Shown piece by piece: positions 33,394-41,310 of a stretch of DNA of 64,000 bases (position 1 is its first letter; the number at the start of each line of letters is the position of its first letter). The stretch spans positions 124,001-188,000 of the forward strand of contig AP024676.1 of NCBI GenBank assembly GCA_025998955.1, in the 5' to 3' direction. The notes under the pieces were generated by a model. The model searched no databases and was not told the DNA's origin. It was given only the letters and a program-made list of their open reading frames with translations. Source of the DNA: Candidatus Roseilinea sp. (GTDB taxonomy: Bacteria > Chloroflexota > Anaerolineae > J036 > Brachytrichaceae). The position numbers and the translations under genes are program-made.

Positions 33394-34596
33394 TCTGCCC
33401 GTCTCCCACGGCTCGGCACGGGCGAGGAAGTCTTCGGCGAAGCGCCGGGCGTAGCTGTCAAGGAGTGCCTGCACGCGCGCAGCATCGGGTGAAACCACGA
33501 TCAACCCTGCGTGGTGTCGTTTCTTCAACCGCCAGACCACTTCCGGATCATCGTAGCCGGATAGGTCGGGGTGCTCCTGGCGTGCCAGGCAGATGAGAAT
33601 GCCCGCATAATGGCGACGCACGGCGGGCAGCGTGTAATCCTCGCCGCGGAAATGGGCAACTTCCATGCGCGCCCATTCGACCCATGGGTTGACGCCGGCC
33701 GCGTGCTCGATCATATCGGCAATGTTCGCGCCACCCACGCGCGCAGCGATCTCCAGGAAGAGCCATCGGCGGTCCTCGCACGTGCGCAGGTACTCGGCGT
33801 GCACCGCGCCGCTGAAGCCACGCGGCGCCAGCGCGTCGATCACCTGTGCGTTGAGCGTTGTCAATACCTGCGCCTCATCGCTCTCCGCCGGCAGCGTGCG
33901 CGTGGTGAACACGCCGCCGCCGTGCGACACGCTGAGCGGCGGCTTGCCGTAGGCGCTGGCAAGGGTGAACACGACCTTGCCTTGCCAGACCAGGGCGTCC
34001 ACGTGAAACACGTCGCTGGGCACGAACTGCTCGAGCAGCCGGCGCGACTGTTCATCGCCGAGCTGATCGAGCCAGCGCCAGACCTGTTCGGCGTCCTCGC
34101 AGCGCTTGATGCCCATCGCGCCGGCCTCGTGGCGCGGCTTGAGCAGCCACGGCGGCGGCACGCGCGCCATCCACGCCCGCAAGACGTCGTAGTTGAACAC
34201 CGGCGTGAACTCGGGCACCGGTATGCCGGCGGCCTTCGCCCGAACGCGCATCGCCAGCTTGTCGTTGAACGGCTGCGCCTCCGAAGCGGTCATGCCGGGC
34301 ATGACGAAGTGTTCACGCAAGGCGCCGGCCGTCTGCACCTCGTATTCGTCCAGCGGGATGATCAGGTCGAACTGCAGGCCGCGCGCCATGTAGCTGGCCG
34401 CGTTGATGACGTGTTGGCGATTGGCCAGGCTGTGCATGTAGTGGATGCCCTCGAGCGCTTCGTACGGCCACTCGTCATCGCGCCAGCGCTCCTCGGTCAA
34501 CAGGAACACGCGGCATCCCAGCCGCTTGAGTTCCTGGACGAGGCGCTGGCCTTTGACGGCACTGCTGAGGCACAAGACGGTGATCGGTTTGGACAT
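33382..34596 (-). CDS. ATP-grasp domain protein
   Basis: 404 residues from ATG 34596 (SD GAGGAG). The N-terminal pre-ATP-grasp fold begins SKPITVLCLSSAVKGQRLVQ; the ATP-grasp core shows PWLLKPRHEAGAMGIKR, FVPSDVFHVDALVWQGKVVF and LFLEIAARVGGANIADMIE, with the metal-binding Glu and Asn of the last strand. Such enzymes join a carboxylate to an amine or thiol. Relatives make peptide-like products, carnosine-type compounds or biotin-like adducts; the substrate is unknown. The last 8 or so codons run into a REP hairpin, so the natural C-terminus may have been replaced. Confidence 0.87.
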   Translation of the reverse strand: MSKPITVLCLSSAVKGQRLVQELKRLGCRVFLLTEERWRDDEWPYEALEGIHYMHSLANRQHVINAASYMARGLQFDLIIPLDEYEVQTAGALREHFVMPGMTASEAQPFNDKLAMRVRAKAAGIPVPEFTPVFNYDVLRAWMARVPPPWLLKPRHEAGAMGIKRCEDAEQVWRWLDQLGDEQSRRLLEQFVPSDVFHVDALVWQGKVVFTLASAYGKPPLSVSHGGGVFTTRTLPAESDEAQVLTTLNAQVIDALAPRGFSGAVHAEYLRTCEDRRWLFLEIAARVGGANIADMIEHAAGVNPWVEWARMEVAHFRGEDYTLPAVRRHYAGILICLARQEHPDLSGYDDPEVVWRLKKRHHAGLIVVSPDAARVQALLDSYARRFAEDFLARAEPWETGRAPG

Positions 34597-34742
34597 AGGG
34601 CGCTCCTCACTTCCGCGACGATTGCTCTCGTATCGTGGACGCAATTGGCCTGGATGTCAACTTGCGCCGAACCGATGAACGGCGCAGCGTGGTGGGCGTG
34701 ATATTCTCTTCCCACGCGGCGAGCATTTCGACCCGCAATCCT

Positions 34743-36857
34743 ATGCGCAGAACGTCCATCGAGCGAAAGCGCCTGTTCCGAGACTTCCGAAGGTTGGTGA
34801 TCAGCTTTGGATGGTTCTTCGTCGCCGAGGTCGTCATCCTCGCCCTGCTCGCGCTCATCATGCCGCGCCTCTCGTTCGCACCACTCTCCGCTGGGCTGGT
34901 CGTGCGTGGCCTGATCGCGGCTTTCGTCATCGCGGCGGCTAACTTCGCTATCTTGCCGGTGTTGCTGTGGTTGCGCGCGCCGCTGATCGTCTTCACCGTC
35001 GGGGCGACCACGCTGATCGTCAATGTGCTGTTGCTCGTGTTGACGGCCGATCTCTTGCTGGACGCGGACTTAGACCTGGCGCCGGCCGACATGCTGCCGA
35101 GCGCGCTCTTTCTCTCCCTGGCCAATGCCTTCGCCAATGGCCTGATCGCTCTGGACGACGACTACACCTATCTGCGGTTCGTCATTCAGACGGTGCGCGG
35201 CGCCGACGGGTATGTTGACCGGCCGAAAGTCCCGGGCCGGCGTGGCATGGTGCTGTTGGAGATTGACGGCCTCTCGTATGAGCGCATGCGAACGGCGGTC
35301 GAACGCGGATGGATGCCGGCGGTGCGTGATTTGCTCAAGGCCGGTCACTGCCTCATGCGGTTCGACTGCGGCTTGCCCTCACAAACCTCATCGTCGCAAG
35401 CTGGCATCATGTACGGCGACAACGAGGACATCCCGGCCTTCCGCTGGTACGACAAGCGCCGGAGCAGGATGCGGGTTTCGAACAACCCGGACGATGCCCA
35501 CTTCATCAACGTGCGCCATAGCAACGGGCGCGGGCTGTTGCGTCAGGGCGCTTCCATCAACAATTTGATCAACGGCGACGCGGCGCGCTCGTTGCTCACC
35601 CTCAGCACCATCGCGCGCAACAGCAAGCTGCAGACCGAACGCGCGCTGGATGTCCTGGCGTCGTTCTGGTTCAATCCCTACACCTTCGGCCGCACGCTTA
35701 CGCTGTGCGCTGTGGACTTGTGCATCGAGGTGTATCAGGCGTTGCGCCAGCGCGTGCGCAACATCCGGCCGCGGCTCGACCATCGCTTCCCCAGCCCCTA
35801 CACCGGCCTGCGCGTGATTACCAATGTGCTGCTGCGCGATCTGGCCGTCTACGCTGCCATGCAGGAGATCATCCGTGGCGCGCCGGTGATCTACATGTCG
35901 TTCATCGGCTATGACGAAGTCGCACATCACGCCGGCCCCGACACGCCGGACGCCATGAACACGCTCAAGGGGTTCGACCGGCATATCCGGCATGTGCAAC
36001 AGACCATTCGCTACTTCGCACCGTTCGACTATGACCTGGTCATCCTGTCCGATCACGGTCAATCCTCGGGGGCAACCTTCCGGCAGCGCTACGGCAAAAC
36101 GCTCCGCAAGTTGATTGACGACCTGACGCGCGCCGAGGTGCACGTGGGCGAAGAGAAGCCTAGCGAGGCCGGCCATTCCTTCGTGCAGGCGCTGGTCGCC
36201 GAGCTGAACGCTGCCAGCCAGCAACTTAAGTCGCAGGAAGGCCGCCGCATTCGCCGGGCGGCTATGCGTGCGACGGCGCGCACGCTTGAAGGCGTGGAGA
36301 AGCGCCGCCAGCAGCCGGCCATCCAGGGCGGAGAGGATATCGTCGTTTGCGCCTCGGGCAACCTCGCCCACATCTACTTCAACTCGATCGGCGCGCATCG
36401 CGTCGCGCTTCGAGCCATCGAAGCCGAGCATCCCGGCTTGGTGGACGCCCTGGTCCAGCATGAGGGCATCGGATTCGTGATCGTGGCGAACGACGACGGG
36501 CATGTGTTGGTGTTGGGCAAGCGCGGCGCGCGCGACCTGAGTATCGGCGCGGTGACCGGCGAGGACCCGCTGGCGCCGTTCGCCGACGGCGACCTGGACC
36601 GTCGTGCCGAGCAATTGCTGCGGCTGGCGCAGTTTGAAAGTTCGGGCGACTTGATCGTCAACAGCGCACTCTATCCCGATGGCAGTGTGGCCGCCTTCGA
36701 GGAGCTGATCGGCTCACACGGCGGGCTGGGCGGCCAGCAGACGCATGCTTTCATCTTGCATCCGTGCATCGAGCGCACCGACGGCAATCACATCAACAAC
36801 TCGGTTGATGTCTATACGCTGTTGGAGGCATGGAAGCGCCGGAGCGCTGCAAATTGA
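34743..36857 (+). CDS. Membrane-anchored phosphodiesterase/nucleotide-pyrophosphatase with N-terminal holin-like domain
   Basis: 704 residues. The first 140 residues have four membrane segments (SFGWFFVAEVVILALLAL; GLIAAFVIAAANFAILPVLL) like the phage-holin-4 family. The rest is an alkaline-phosphatase superfamily domain of type I phosphodiesterases: VLLEIDGLSYERM, CGLPSQTSSSQAGIMYG (Thr/Ser nucleophile region), YMSFIGYDEVAHHAGPDT and VILSDHGQSSG, giving the two-metal Asp/His set. It may act on lipid headgroups or nucleotides outside the cell. It is divergent from the ATP-grasp gene. The start at 34743 is chosen because the hydrophobic domain follows it; an upstream frame extension is possible. 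Confidence 0.87.
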   Translation: MRRTSIERKRLFRDFRRLVISFGWFFVAEVVILALLALIMPRLSFAPLSAGLVVRGLIAAFVIAAANFAILPVLLWLRAPLIVFTVGATTLIVNVLLLVLTADLLLDADLDLAPADMLPSALFLSLANAFANGLIALDDDYTYLRFVIQTVRGADGYVDRPKVPGRRGMVLLEIDGLSYERMRTAVERGWMPAVRDLLKAGHCLMRFDCGLPSQTSSSQAGIMYGDNEDIPAFRWYDKRRSRMRVSNNPDDAHFINVRHSNGRGLLRQGASINNLINGDAARSLLTLSTIARNSKLQTERALDVLASFWFNPYTFGRTLTLCAVDLCIEVYQALRQRVRNIRPRLDHRFPSPYTGLRVITNVLLRDLAVYAAMQEIIRGAPVIYMSFIGYDEVAHHAGPDTPDAMNTLKGFDRHIRHVQQTIRYFAPFDYDLVILSDHGQSSGATFRQRYGKTLRKLIDDLTRAEVHVGEEKPSEAGHSFVQALVAELNAASQQLKSQEGRRIRRAAMRATARTLEGVEKRRQQPAIQGGEDIVVCASGNLAHIYFNSIGAHRVALRAIEAEHPGLVDALVQHEGIGFVIVANDDGHVLVLGKRGARDLSIGAVTGEDPLAPFADGDLDRRAEQLLRLAQFESSGDLIVNSALYPDGSVAAFEELIGSHGGLGGQQTHAFILHPCIERTDGNHINNSVDVYTLLEAWKRRSAAN

Positions 36858-36947
36858 AGCTGCATGATGCCCGCGAAGCTCGTCCCCGCGTAGGTAGGGA
36901 GTAGGCATCCTGCTTGCTGCGCCAGCGCGCCCGAAGCGACGTTACGA

Positions 36948-37697
36948 TCACTCGGCGGCTGCGCTGGCTGCCTGCGTGCCGGCTTTCTGCTCCGCGAGGT
37001 GCACTAAGTCCCAGAATTCGCTCTCGAACTGGCTTTTGCCTTCTTCGCTGGGCAGCACCTTGAACAACGCGCGATAGGCCAGATAGAACGCCACGGCAAA
37101 TACGACGAACGACCCCAGCGTGAAGGCGATGCGCGTGATCGCGTTCACCTCGGCCACCTGGCTGTTGAACGCCTCCGTGCCGAACGGCGCGGTCACGATG
37201 TTCAAATTGAGCAGGAAGTTGGCAATGCCCAACGTGGCGTTCGTCGCGCCGACGAGCGCCGTCGCGGCGACCATGCCTCGCTTGACCTCCGACTTGGTGA
37301 ACAGCGTCTGGAGCGAGCGCGCCTTCTCCGGCGTGTCCGGCTGCACGACCTGTGCGATGAAGAACTGGAACATCGGCTTGCCGATGACGAGCGAGCCGAA
37401 GAACAAGATCACTGCGACGATCAGGCCGGCCGTGTCCTTCAATGCGTAGCGCCAACCGTCCACGAACCAGAACGCCAGCACACCGTTCATGATGGCCGTG
37501 AGTGCCACGTAGGTGGTGATGGCGTTGAAGCGCCGGCTGATGAAGAACGTGTCGGCCAGCACGTAGGTCACCGGCACCAGCGCAGCGAGCACGTAGGCCG
37601 GCGGCGCGCCGATTACACGAGTCAGGTTGTTCAGGATGAGGATGGGAATGACCGCTCCCATCACGATGTCGAGCAGCAGCTTCGTCCAGCCTTTCAT
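36948..37697 (-). CDS. VC0807-like integral membrane protein
   Basis: 249 residues with about six membrane segments (LLLDIVMGAVIPILIL; YVLAALVPVTYVLADTFF; LIVAVILFFGSLVIGKPMFQFF). The pattern matches the VC0807/intracellular-septation-like family, whose function is not known. The C-terminus is charged and cytoplasmic (KSQFESEFWDLVHLAEQK). It is divergent from the hydrolase at 37762 with only 64 nt between starts, so their promoters overlap. Confidence 0.75.
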   Translation of the reverse strand: MKGWTKLLLDIVMGAVIPILILNNLTRVIGAPPAYVLAALVPVTYVLADTFFISRRFNAITTYVALTAIMNGVLAFWFVDGWRYALKDTAGLIVAVILFFGSLVIGKPMFQFFIAQVVQPDTPEKARSLQTLFTKSEVKRGMVAATALVGATNATLGIANFLLNLNIVTAPFGTEAFNSQVAEVNAITRIAFTLGSFVVFAVAFYLAYRALFKVLPSEEGKSQFESEFWDLVHLAEQKAGTQAASAAAE

Positions 37698-37761
37698 GAG
37701 CGCCGATTATCTCCCCACATTCGCTCATCCGCCGCTCACGCGCGCGCATATACTGCCCCGC

Positions 37762-39384
37762 ATGTCTCGCGCCGTTCGACTGGCTATCCTGGTGGCAGTG
37801 TCCCTCGCGCTCGCCGCTCTCGCAGTCTTTAACCTCATCCGGGCCGGTCAGGGCGTGGAGCGCCGGACGCACGACGTGGACGGCGTGCCGATGACGCTCT
37901 TCCTGCCCGCCGATTCAGAACCCAACGCAACACGCCCTGCCGTCCTGGTCGTGCATGGCTTCAGCGGCAATCGTCAGTTGATGTACGGCTTCGGATACAC
38001 GTTGGCAAAGAACGGCTACGTCGCGGCGCTGATTGACTTCGCCGGCCACGGCGCCAGCTTAGATCGCTTGCCCGACTCGTTCGCCGGTGATGTGCAATAT
38101 CGGAAGCTGGCGGCGAACATCGCGGCGGCGCTGGTGCATTTGCGCGCGCAGCCCTTCGTTGATTCGGAGCGCGTGGCGATCCTCGGCCACTCGATGGGCG
38201 CGAGCGCCGTCTCGCGCTACGGCAGCACACACGAGGATGTGCCGGCCACGATCGCGCTGTCGCTCGGCAACTTCGGTCGCCAATTGCCCAATGACCCCGG
38301 CCGCCCGCGCAACTTCCTCATCCTCGTCGGCGCCAACGAGTTCGCCGGCTTCATCCAGGGCAGTACCGCCGGCCTGACCGCTGCCTACCCCGACGGTGTG
38401 GCCGGCGTGACCTACGGCGACTTTGCCGATGGCACGGCACGTCGGCTGATCTACGTGCCCGGCGTCGAGCACATCAGCATCCTCTTCAGCCATGATGCCT
38501 ATCGTGAGATGGTGCGCTGGCTCGACCGGGCATTCGCCTTCGGCGGGCCGGACCGCCCACTCGCAACCGATTCGCGCATCGGCTGGGTGCTGTTGCTCTA
38601 CCTCGCTGCGGCGATCGGCTTCTATCCGCTCGCTGCGGCGTTGTTGAGCGGTCCGGCAGTCGGCAGGGGTAGTGCCGAATATGCCGCGCCCGGCGGATTC
38701 GTCATCCTCACGGCGCTGGTTGCCGCGATTATTGCGCCGGCGCTGCTGGGGTTAGGCATCGTCCCCTACAGATGGATGCCGCTCACCGTCGGCAACTATG
38801 TGGGCGTTTACTTTTTGATCTATGGCCTGATCGTCGGTGGCGCGTATCTCGTGCTGCGGCGACACCGTGCGCCTGCGGCGCAGACTGTTCAGCCCGCGCC
38901 GACTTCCGCGCTCGGCATCGTCAATGTTGCATCGGCCGGCGACGTGCTCAGGCCGATGCCGGCGGCGCTTGCGCTCATTGCCTATGCCCTGGTCACGTTC
39001 GGGCTGACCGCGCATCTCACGTGGAACAACTTCGCGCTGGTGGGGGAGCGCGCCTGGGTCGCCGGGGTGTTGTTCGTTTGCTGCTTCGTCTTCTTCCTGG
39101 CCGATGAGTGGATGGTCGCCCGTTCCTCGCGTCGCGCGCGAGCCGGTCTCTACGCCCTGACCAAACTGATCGTCATCGTCAGCCTGATCGCCTCGGTCGG
39201 CGTGTTCGGCGCGCCGGGCTTCCTGCTGTTGCTCATCCCCGTCATTGCCGTGCTGTTCCTGTGGCATGGCCTGTATTCGCACTGGCTGTTCGGCCTGGTG
39301 CGCCGGCCATGGGTCGCCGCTGCCTTAAACGCAGCCGTATTCGCCTGGGTGATCGCGGCGACGTTCGCCGTCGTGCAGTACTGA
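37762..39384 (+). CDS. Alpha/beta hydrolase with C-terminal multi-span membrane domain
   Basis: 540 residues. A signal anchor (8-25) precedes an alpha/beta hydrolase: HGFSGN oxyanion region (65-70), nucleophile S144 in GHSMGAS, and a final EHIS His near 235. From about 280 to 540 there are eight or so membrane helices. The catalytic domain should lie outside the cell. Fusion of a serine hydrolase to such a large membrane part is unusual; the membrane part resembles nothing I can name. Possible work: lipid or ester processing at the membrane. Confidence 0.85.
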   Translation: MSRAVRLAILVAVSLALAALAVFNLIRAGQGVERRTHDVDGVPMTLFLPADSEPNATRPAVLVVHGFSGNRQLMYGFGYTLAKNGYVAALIDFAGHGASLDRLPDSFAGDVQYRKLAANIAAALVHLRAQPFVDSERVAILGHSMGASAVSRYGSTHEDVPATIALSLGNFGRQLPNDPGRPRNFLILVGANEFAGFIQGSTAGLTAAYPDGVAGVTYGDFADGTARRLIYVPGVEHISILFSHDAYREMVRWLDRAFAFGGPDRPLATDSRIGWVLLLYLAAAIGFYPLAAALLSGPAVGRGSAEYAAPGGFVILTALVAAIIAPALLGLGIVPYRWMPLTVGNYVGVYFLIYGLIVGGAYLVLRRHRAPAAQTVQPAPTSALGIVNVASAGDVLRPMPAALALIAYALVTFGLTAHLTWNNFALVGERAWVAGVLFVCCFVFFLADEWMVARSSRRARAGLYALTKLIVIVSLIASVGVFGAPGFLLLLIPVIAVLFLWHGLYSHWLFGLVRRPWVAAALNAAVFAWVIAATFAVVQY

Positions 39385-39390
39385 TCCGCT

Positions 39391-39891
39391 TCACGGTTCG
39401 AGCGCCGACACGAACGCGCGGAGCAGCTCGATGACGCGCTTCGCCCGATCCGGCAATTGCCCACCGTCCAGCATCGTGACGCGCTTCGATTGCTTGCCGT
39501 CGTTGATCGTGATGGCATAGGCAAAACAATCGGCGCAGGCGATGTCCTCGTAGGCTGCGTCCAGCTCGAAGAAGCCGGCTGCCGTGACCTCGTTCAGCAA
39601 CCGGGCGACGCGCTCCGGCGCGACGGCGTATGTTTTGCCCGTTTTGTCCGACACGCTGCCATCGTCGCGAATGACCCATGATTGTTCGATGCCGCCGATG
39701 CCCCCGCTGATCTGGAAGGTGATCTCGACCTCGGACGAGTCATTGGGTTTGGCAGTTGCAACGGGAAGCATCTCGGTGGGGGAGGGTGAAGGTGGAACAG
39801 TCTGCGCCGGCGGCGGAGTGCATCCGACGAGCGCCGCGCTGATAAGGACGAGGAGTCCAACCGGCCTGTGCCATATCGAAGCGATGAACAC
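39391..39891 (-). CDS. Putative lipoprotein
   Basis: 166 residues. A signal sequence ends in the lipobox LVGC (C24), followed by a Pro/Ser/Thr linker (PPPAQTVPPSPSPTEM). The mature part has one globular domain with EVEITFQISGGIGGIEQSW and a Cys pair (ACADC) that may form a disulfide. No known family recognised. Convergent with the alpha/beta hydrolase (6 nt between stops). Similar 'lipobox plus Pro/Thr linker' proteins are frequent in Chloroflexota. Confidence 0.75.
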   Translation of the reverse strand: MFIASIWHRPVGLLVLISAALVGCTPPPAQTVPPSPSPTEMLPVATAKPNDSSEVEITFQISGGIGGIEQSWVIRDDGSVSDKTGKTYAVAPERVARLLNEVTAAGFFELDAAYEDIACADCFAYAITINDGKQSKRVTMLDGGQLPDRAKRVIELLRAFVSALEP

Positions 39892-39915
39892 GATGCACTG
39901 ATTTTACGCTGTAAG

Positions 39916-39942
39916 GTAGCCGACGGCACTGCCGTCGGCTAC
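39916..39942. repeat. 12-bp perfect stem-loop, 3-nt loop
   Basis: GTAGCCGACGGC, loop ACT, and its complement. It lies in the divergent gap between the lipoprotein and the molybdoprotein, so it is not a terminator in its place. Its design (perfect stem, 3-nt loop) resembles those at 437-465 and 1902-1934. Confidence 0.6.
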
Positions 39943-39985
39943 TCGTGTTAGCTTCCTCTCATCTCGGTTCACTACGATTGCGCCC

Positions 39986-41035
39986 ATGCGACCGCGGCTG
40001 GTGGATTGGACACTGTTCATGCTGGCGACGTTCGTCGCCGCCAGCGGCTTCGGCGCGTGGCTGTTGCTGGATGAGCAGGCCGCACCGATCATCGCTGTCC
40101 ACGCCGCTGCCGGCCTGGCCCTCCTCATCCCGCTGGCGTGGAAGTTTCGCCGCGTGCAGCCGCGCGTGACGCGCACCGGCGCCTGGGACTGGAAGACGCC
40201 GCTCTCCATCCTGACCGCGATCGCGGCGGTCGGCTCGGTCGCTACCGGCATCTTCTGGACGCATGCGCAAGCGCCGACCGGCTATCCCAACGGCATGCAT
40301 TTGCACATCGTCTTCGGCATCACGCTCATGATACTGATCGCCTTGCACATCGCGCTGCGCTTCAAGCTACCGTCGCGTCGCGACTTGCAAGGCCGCCGCG
40401 ACGCGCTGCGCTGGCTGGGCATGCTCGGCTTCGGCGCGCTGCTGCTGCCTGCGCAGAACGCGATCAATCACGCCCTCGACCTACCCGGCGCGCAGCGGCG
40501 CTTCACCGGCTCGCGCAACGCCGGCGACGACACCGGCCCGGCCATGCCGATCACCAACTGGATGTTCGACCGGCCTACGCCGATTGACGTGGCGACATGG
40601 CGCTTGACGGTGCGCGGCGCAGTGCAACGCCCGCTTACACTCGCCATACACGACCTGCAACGGGATGACCGAACGACGACCCTGCGCGCTACGCTGGACT
40701 GCACCGGCGGTTGGCACAGCACGCAGGACTGGCGCGGCGTGCGCGTGGGCGACTTGCTCGACCGCGCCGGCGCGCAGCCCGAAGCGCGCTATGTCAGCTT
40801 CGTCTCGGTCACCGGCTATCGCTGGAGCCTGCCGATTGCCGAGGCGCGCGAGGCGCTGCTGGCCACGCACTACGAAGATACGCCGCTCGATCACTGGCAC
40901 GGCGCGCCGCTGCGGCTCGTCGCGCCGGGTCGGCGCGGCTTCATGTGGGTGAAATGGGTGCGCGACGTCGTCGTGTTGACCGCCCCGGATCCCGGCCAGT
41001 GGATTGCGATTTTCACCAGCGGGCTGGACGGATGA
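39986..41035 (+). CDS. Sulfite-oxidase-fold molybdoprotein fused to a cytochrome-b-like membrane domain
   Basis: 349 residues. Residues 1-160 hold four membrane helices with His residues at matching depths (H39, H105/H107, H121), suggesting b-type haem. Residues 185-349 form a sulfite-oxidase/MsrP-type Moco domain with C239 in LDCTGGWHSTQDW as Mo ligand and GRRGFMWVKWV at the end. In MsrPQ and similar systems the haem membrane protein and the Moco protein are separate; here they are one chain. Electrons from quinol could reduce an oxidised substrate such as methionine sulfoxide, or run the other way. No Tat signal is present, as the membrane part comes first. Confidence 0.82.
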   Translation: MRPRLVDWTLFMLATFVAASGFGAWLLLDEQAAPIIAVHAAAGLALLIPLAWKFRRVQPRVTRTGAWDWKTPLSILTAIAAVGSVATGIFWTHAQAPTGYPNGMHLHIVFGITLMILIALHIALRFKLPSRRDLQGRRDALRWLGMLGFGALLLPAQNAINHALDLPGAQRRFTGSRNAGDDTGPAMPITNWMFDRPTPIDVATWRLTVRGAVQRPLTLAIHDLQRDDRTTTLRATLDCTGGWHSTQDWRGVRVGDLLDRAGAQPEARYVSFVSVTGYRWSLPIAEAREALLATHYEDTPLDHWHGAPLRLVAPGRRGFMWVKWVRDVVVLTAPDPGQWIAIFTSGLDG

Positions 41036-41292
41036 ACGACGCTGCAACGGTCGGTGAGCTGGCCGACCTGATCCTGCAATTGCTTCAGGCGCGCGGCGCC
41101 GGCAAGACGCTCTGCCCGTCCGAGGCCGCGCGTGCGTATGCACCGGACGACTGGCGCAGACACATGCCTGCGGCGCGCCAGGCCGCGCTCGAACTGGCCG
41201 ACGCCGGCCGGATCGTCATCATGCAGCGCGGCAGGGTGGTAGACGGCCGGTCGGCCAAAGGGCCGATTCGTCTGGCGTTGCGCGAGCCTTGA
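41032..41292 (+). CDS. DUF3253 small protein
   Basis: 86 residues. It starts in the ATGA overlap with the molybdoprotein stop, so translation is coupled. The family (winged-helix-like: LADLILQLLQARGAGKTLCP, SEAARAY, then GRIVIMQRGRVVD and GPIRLAL) has no known function. Coupling suggests a helper or regulator of the molybdoprotein, but this is inference. Confidence 0.82.
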   Translation: MNDAATVGELADLILQLLQARGAGKTLCPSEAARAYAPDDWRRHMPAARQAALELADAGRIVIMQRGRVVDGRSAKGPIRLALREP

Positions 41293-41310
41293 GCGCAGTC
41301 GTCGGTTTCA

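Noticed and set aside
35388-36614. 408-codon minus-strand frame opposite the phosphodiesterase
   Set aside because: No recognisable domain; the plus strand holds the metal-binding motifs of the alkaline-phosphatase fold.
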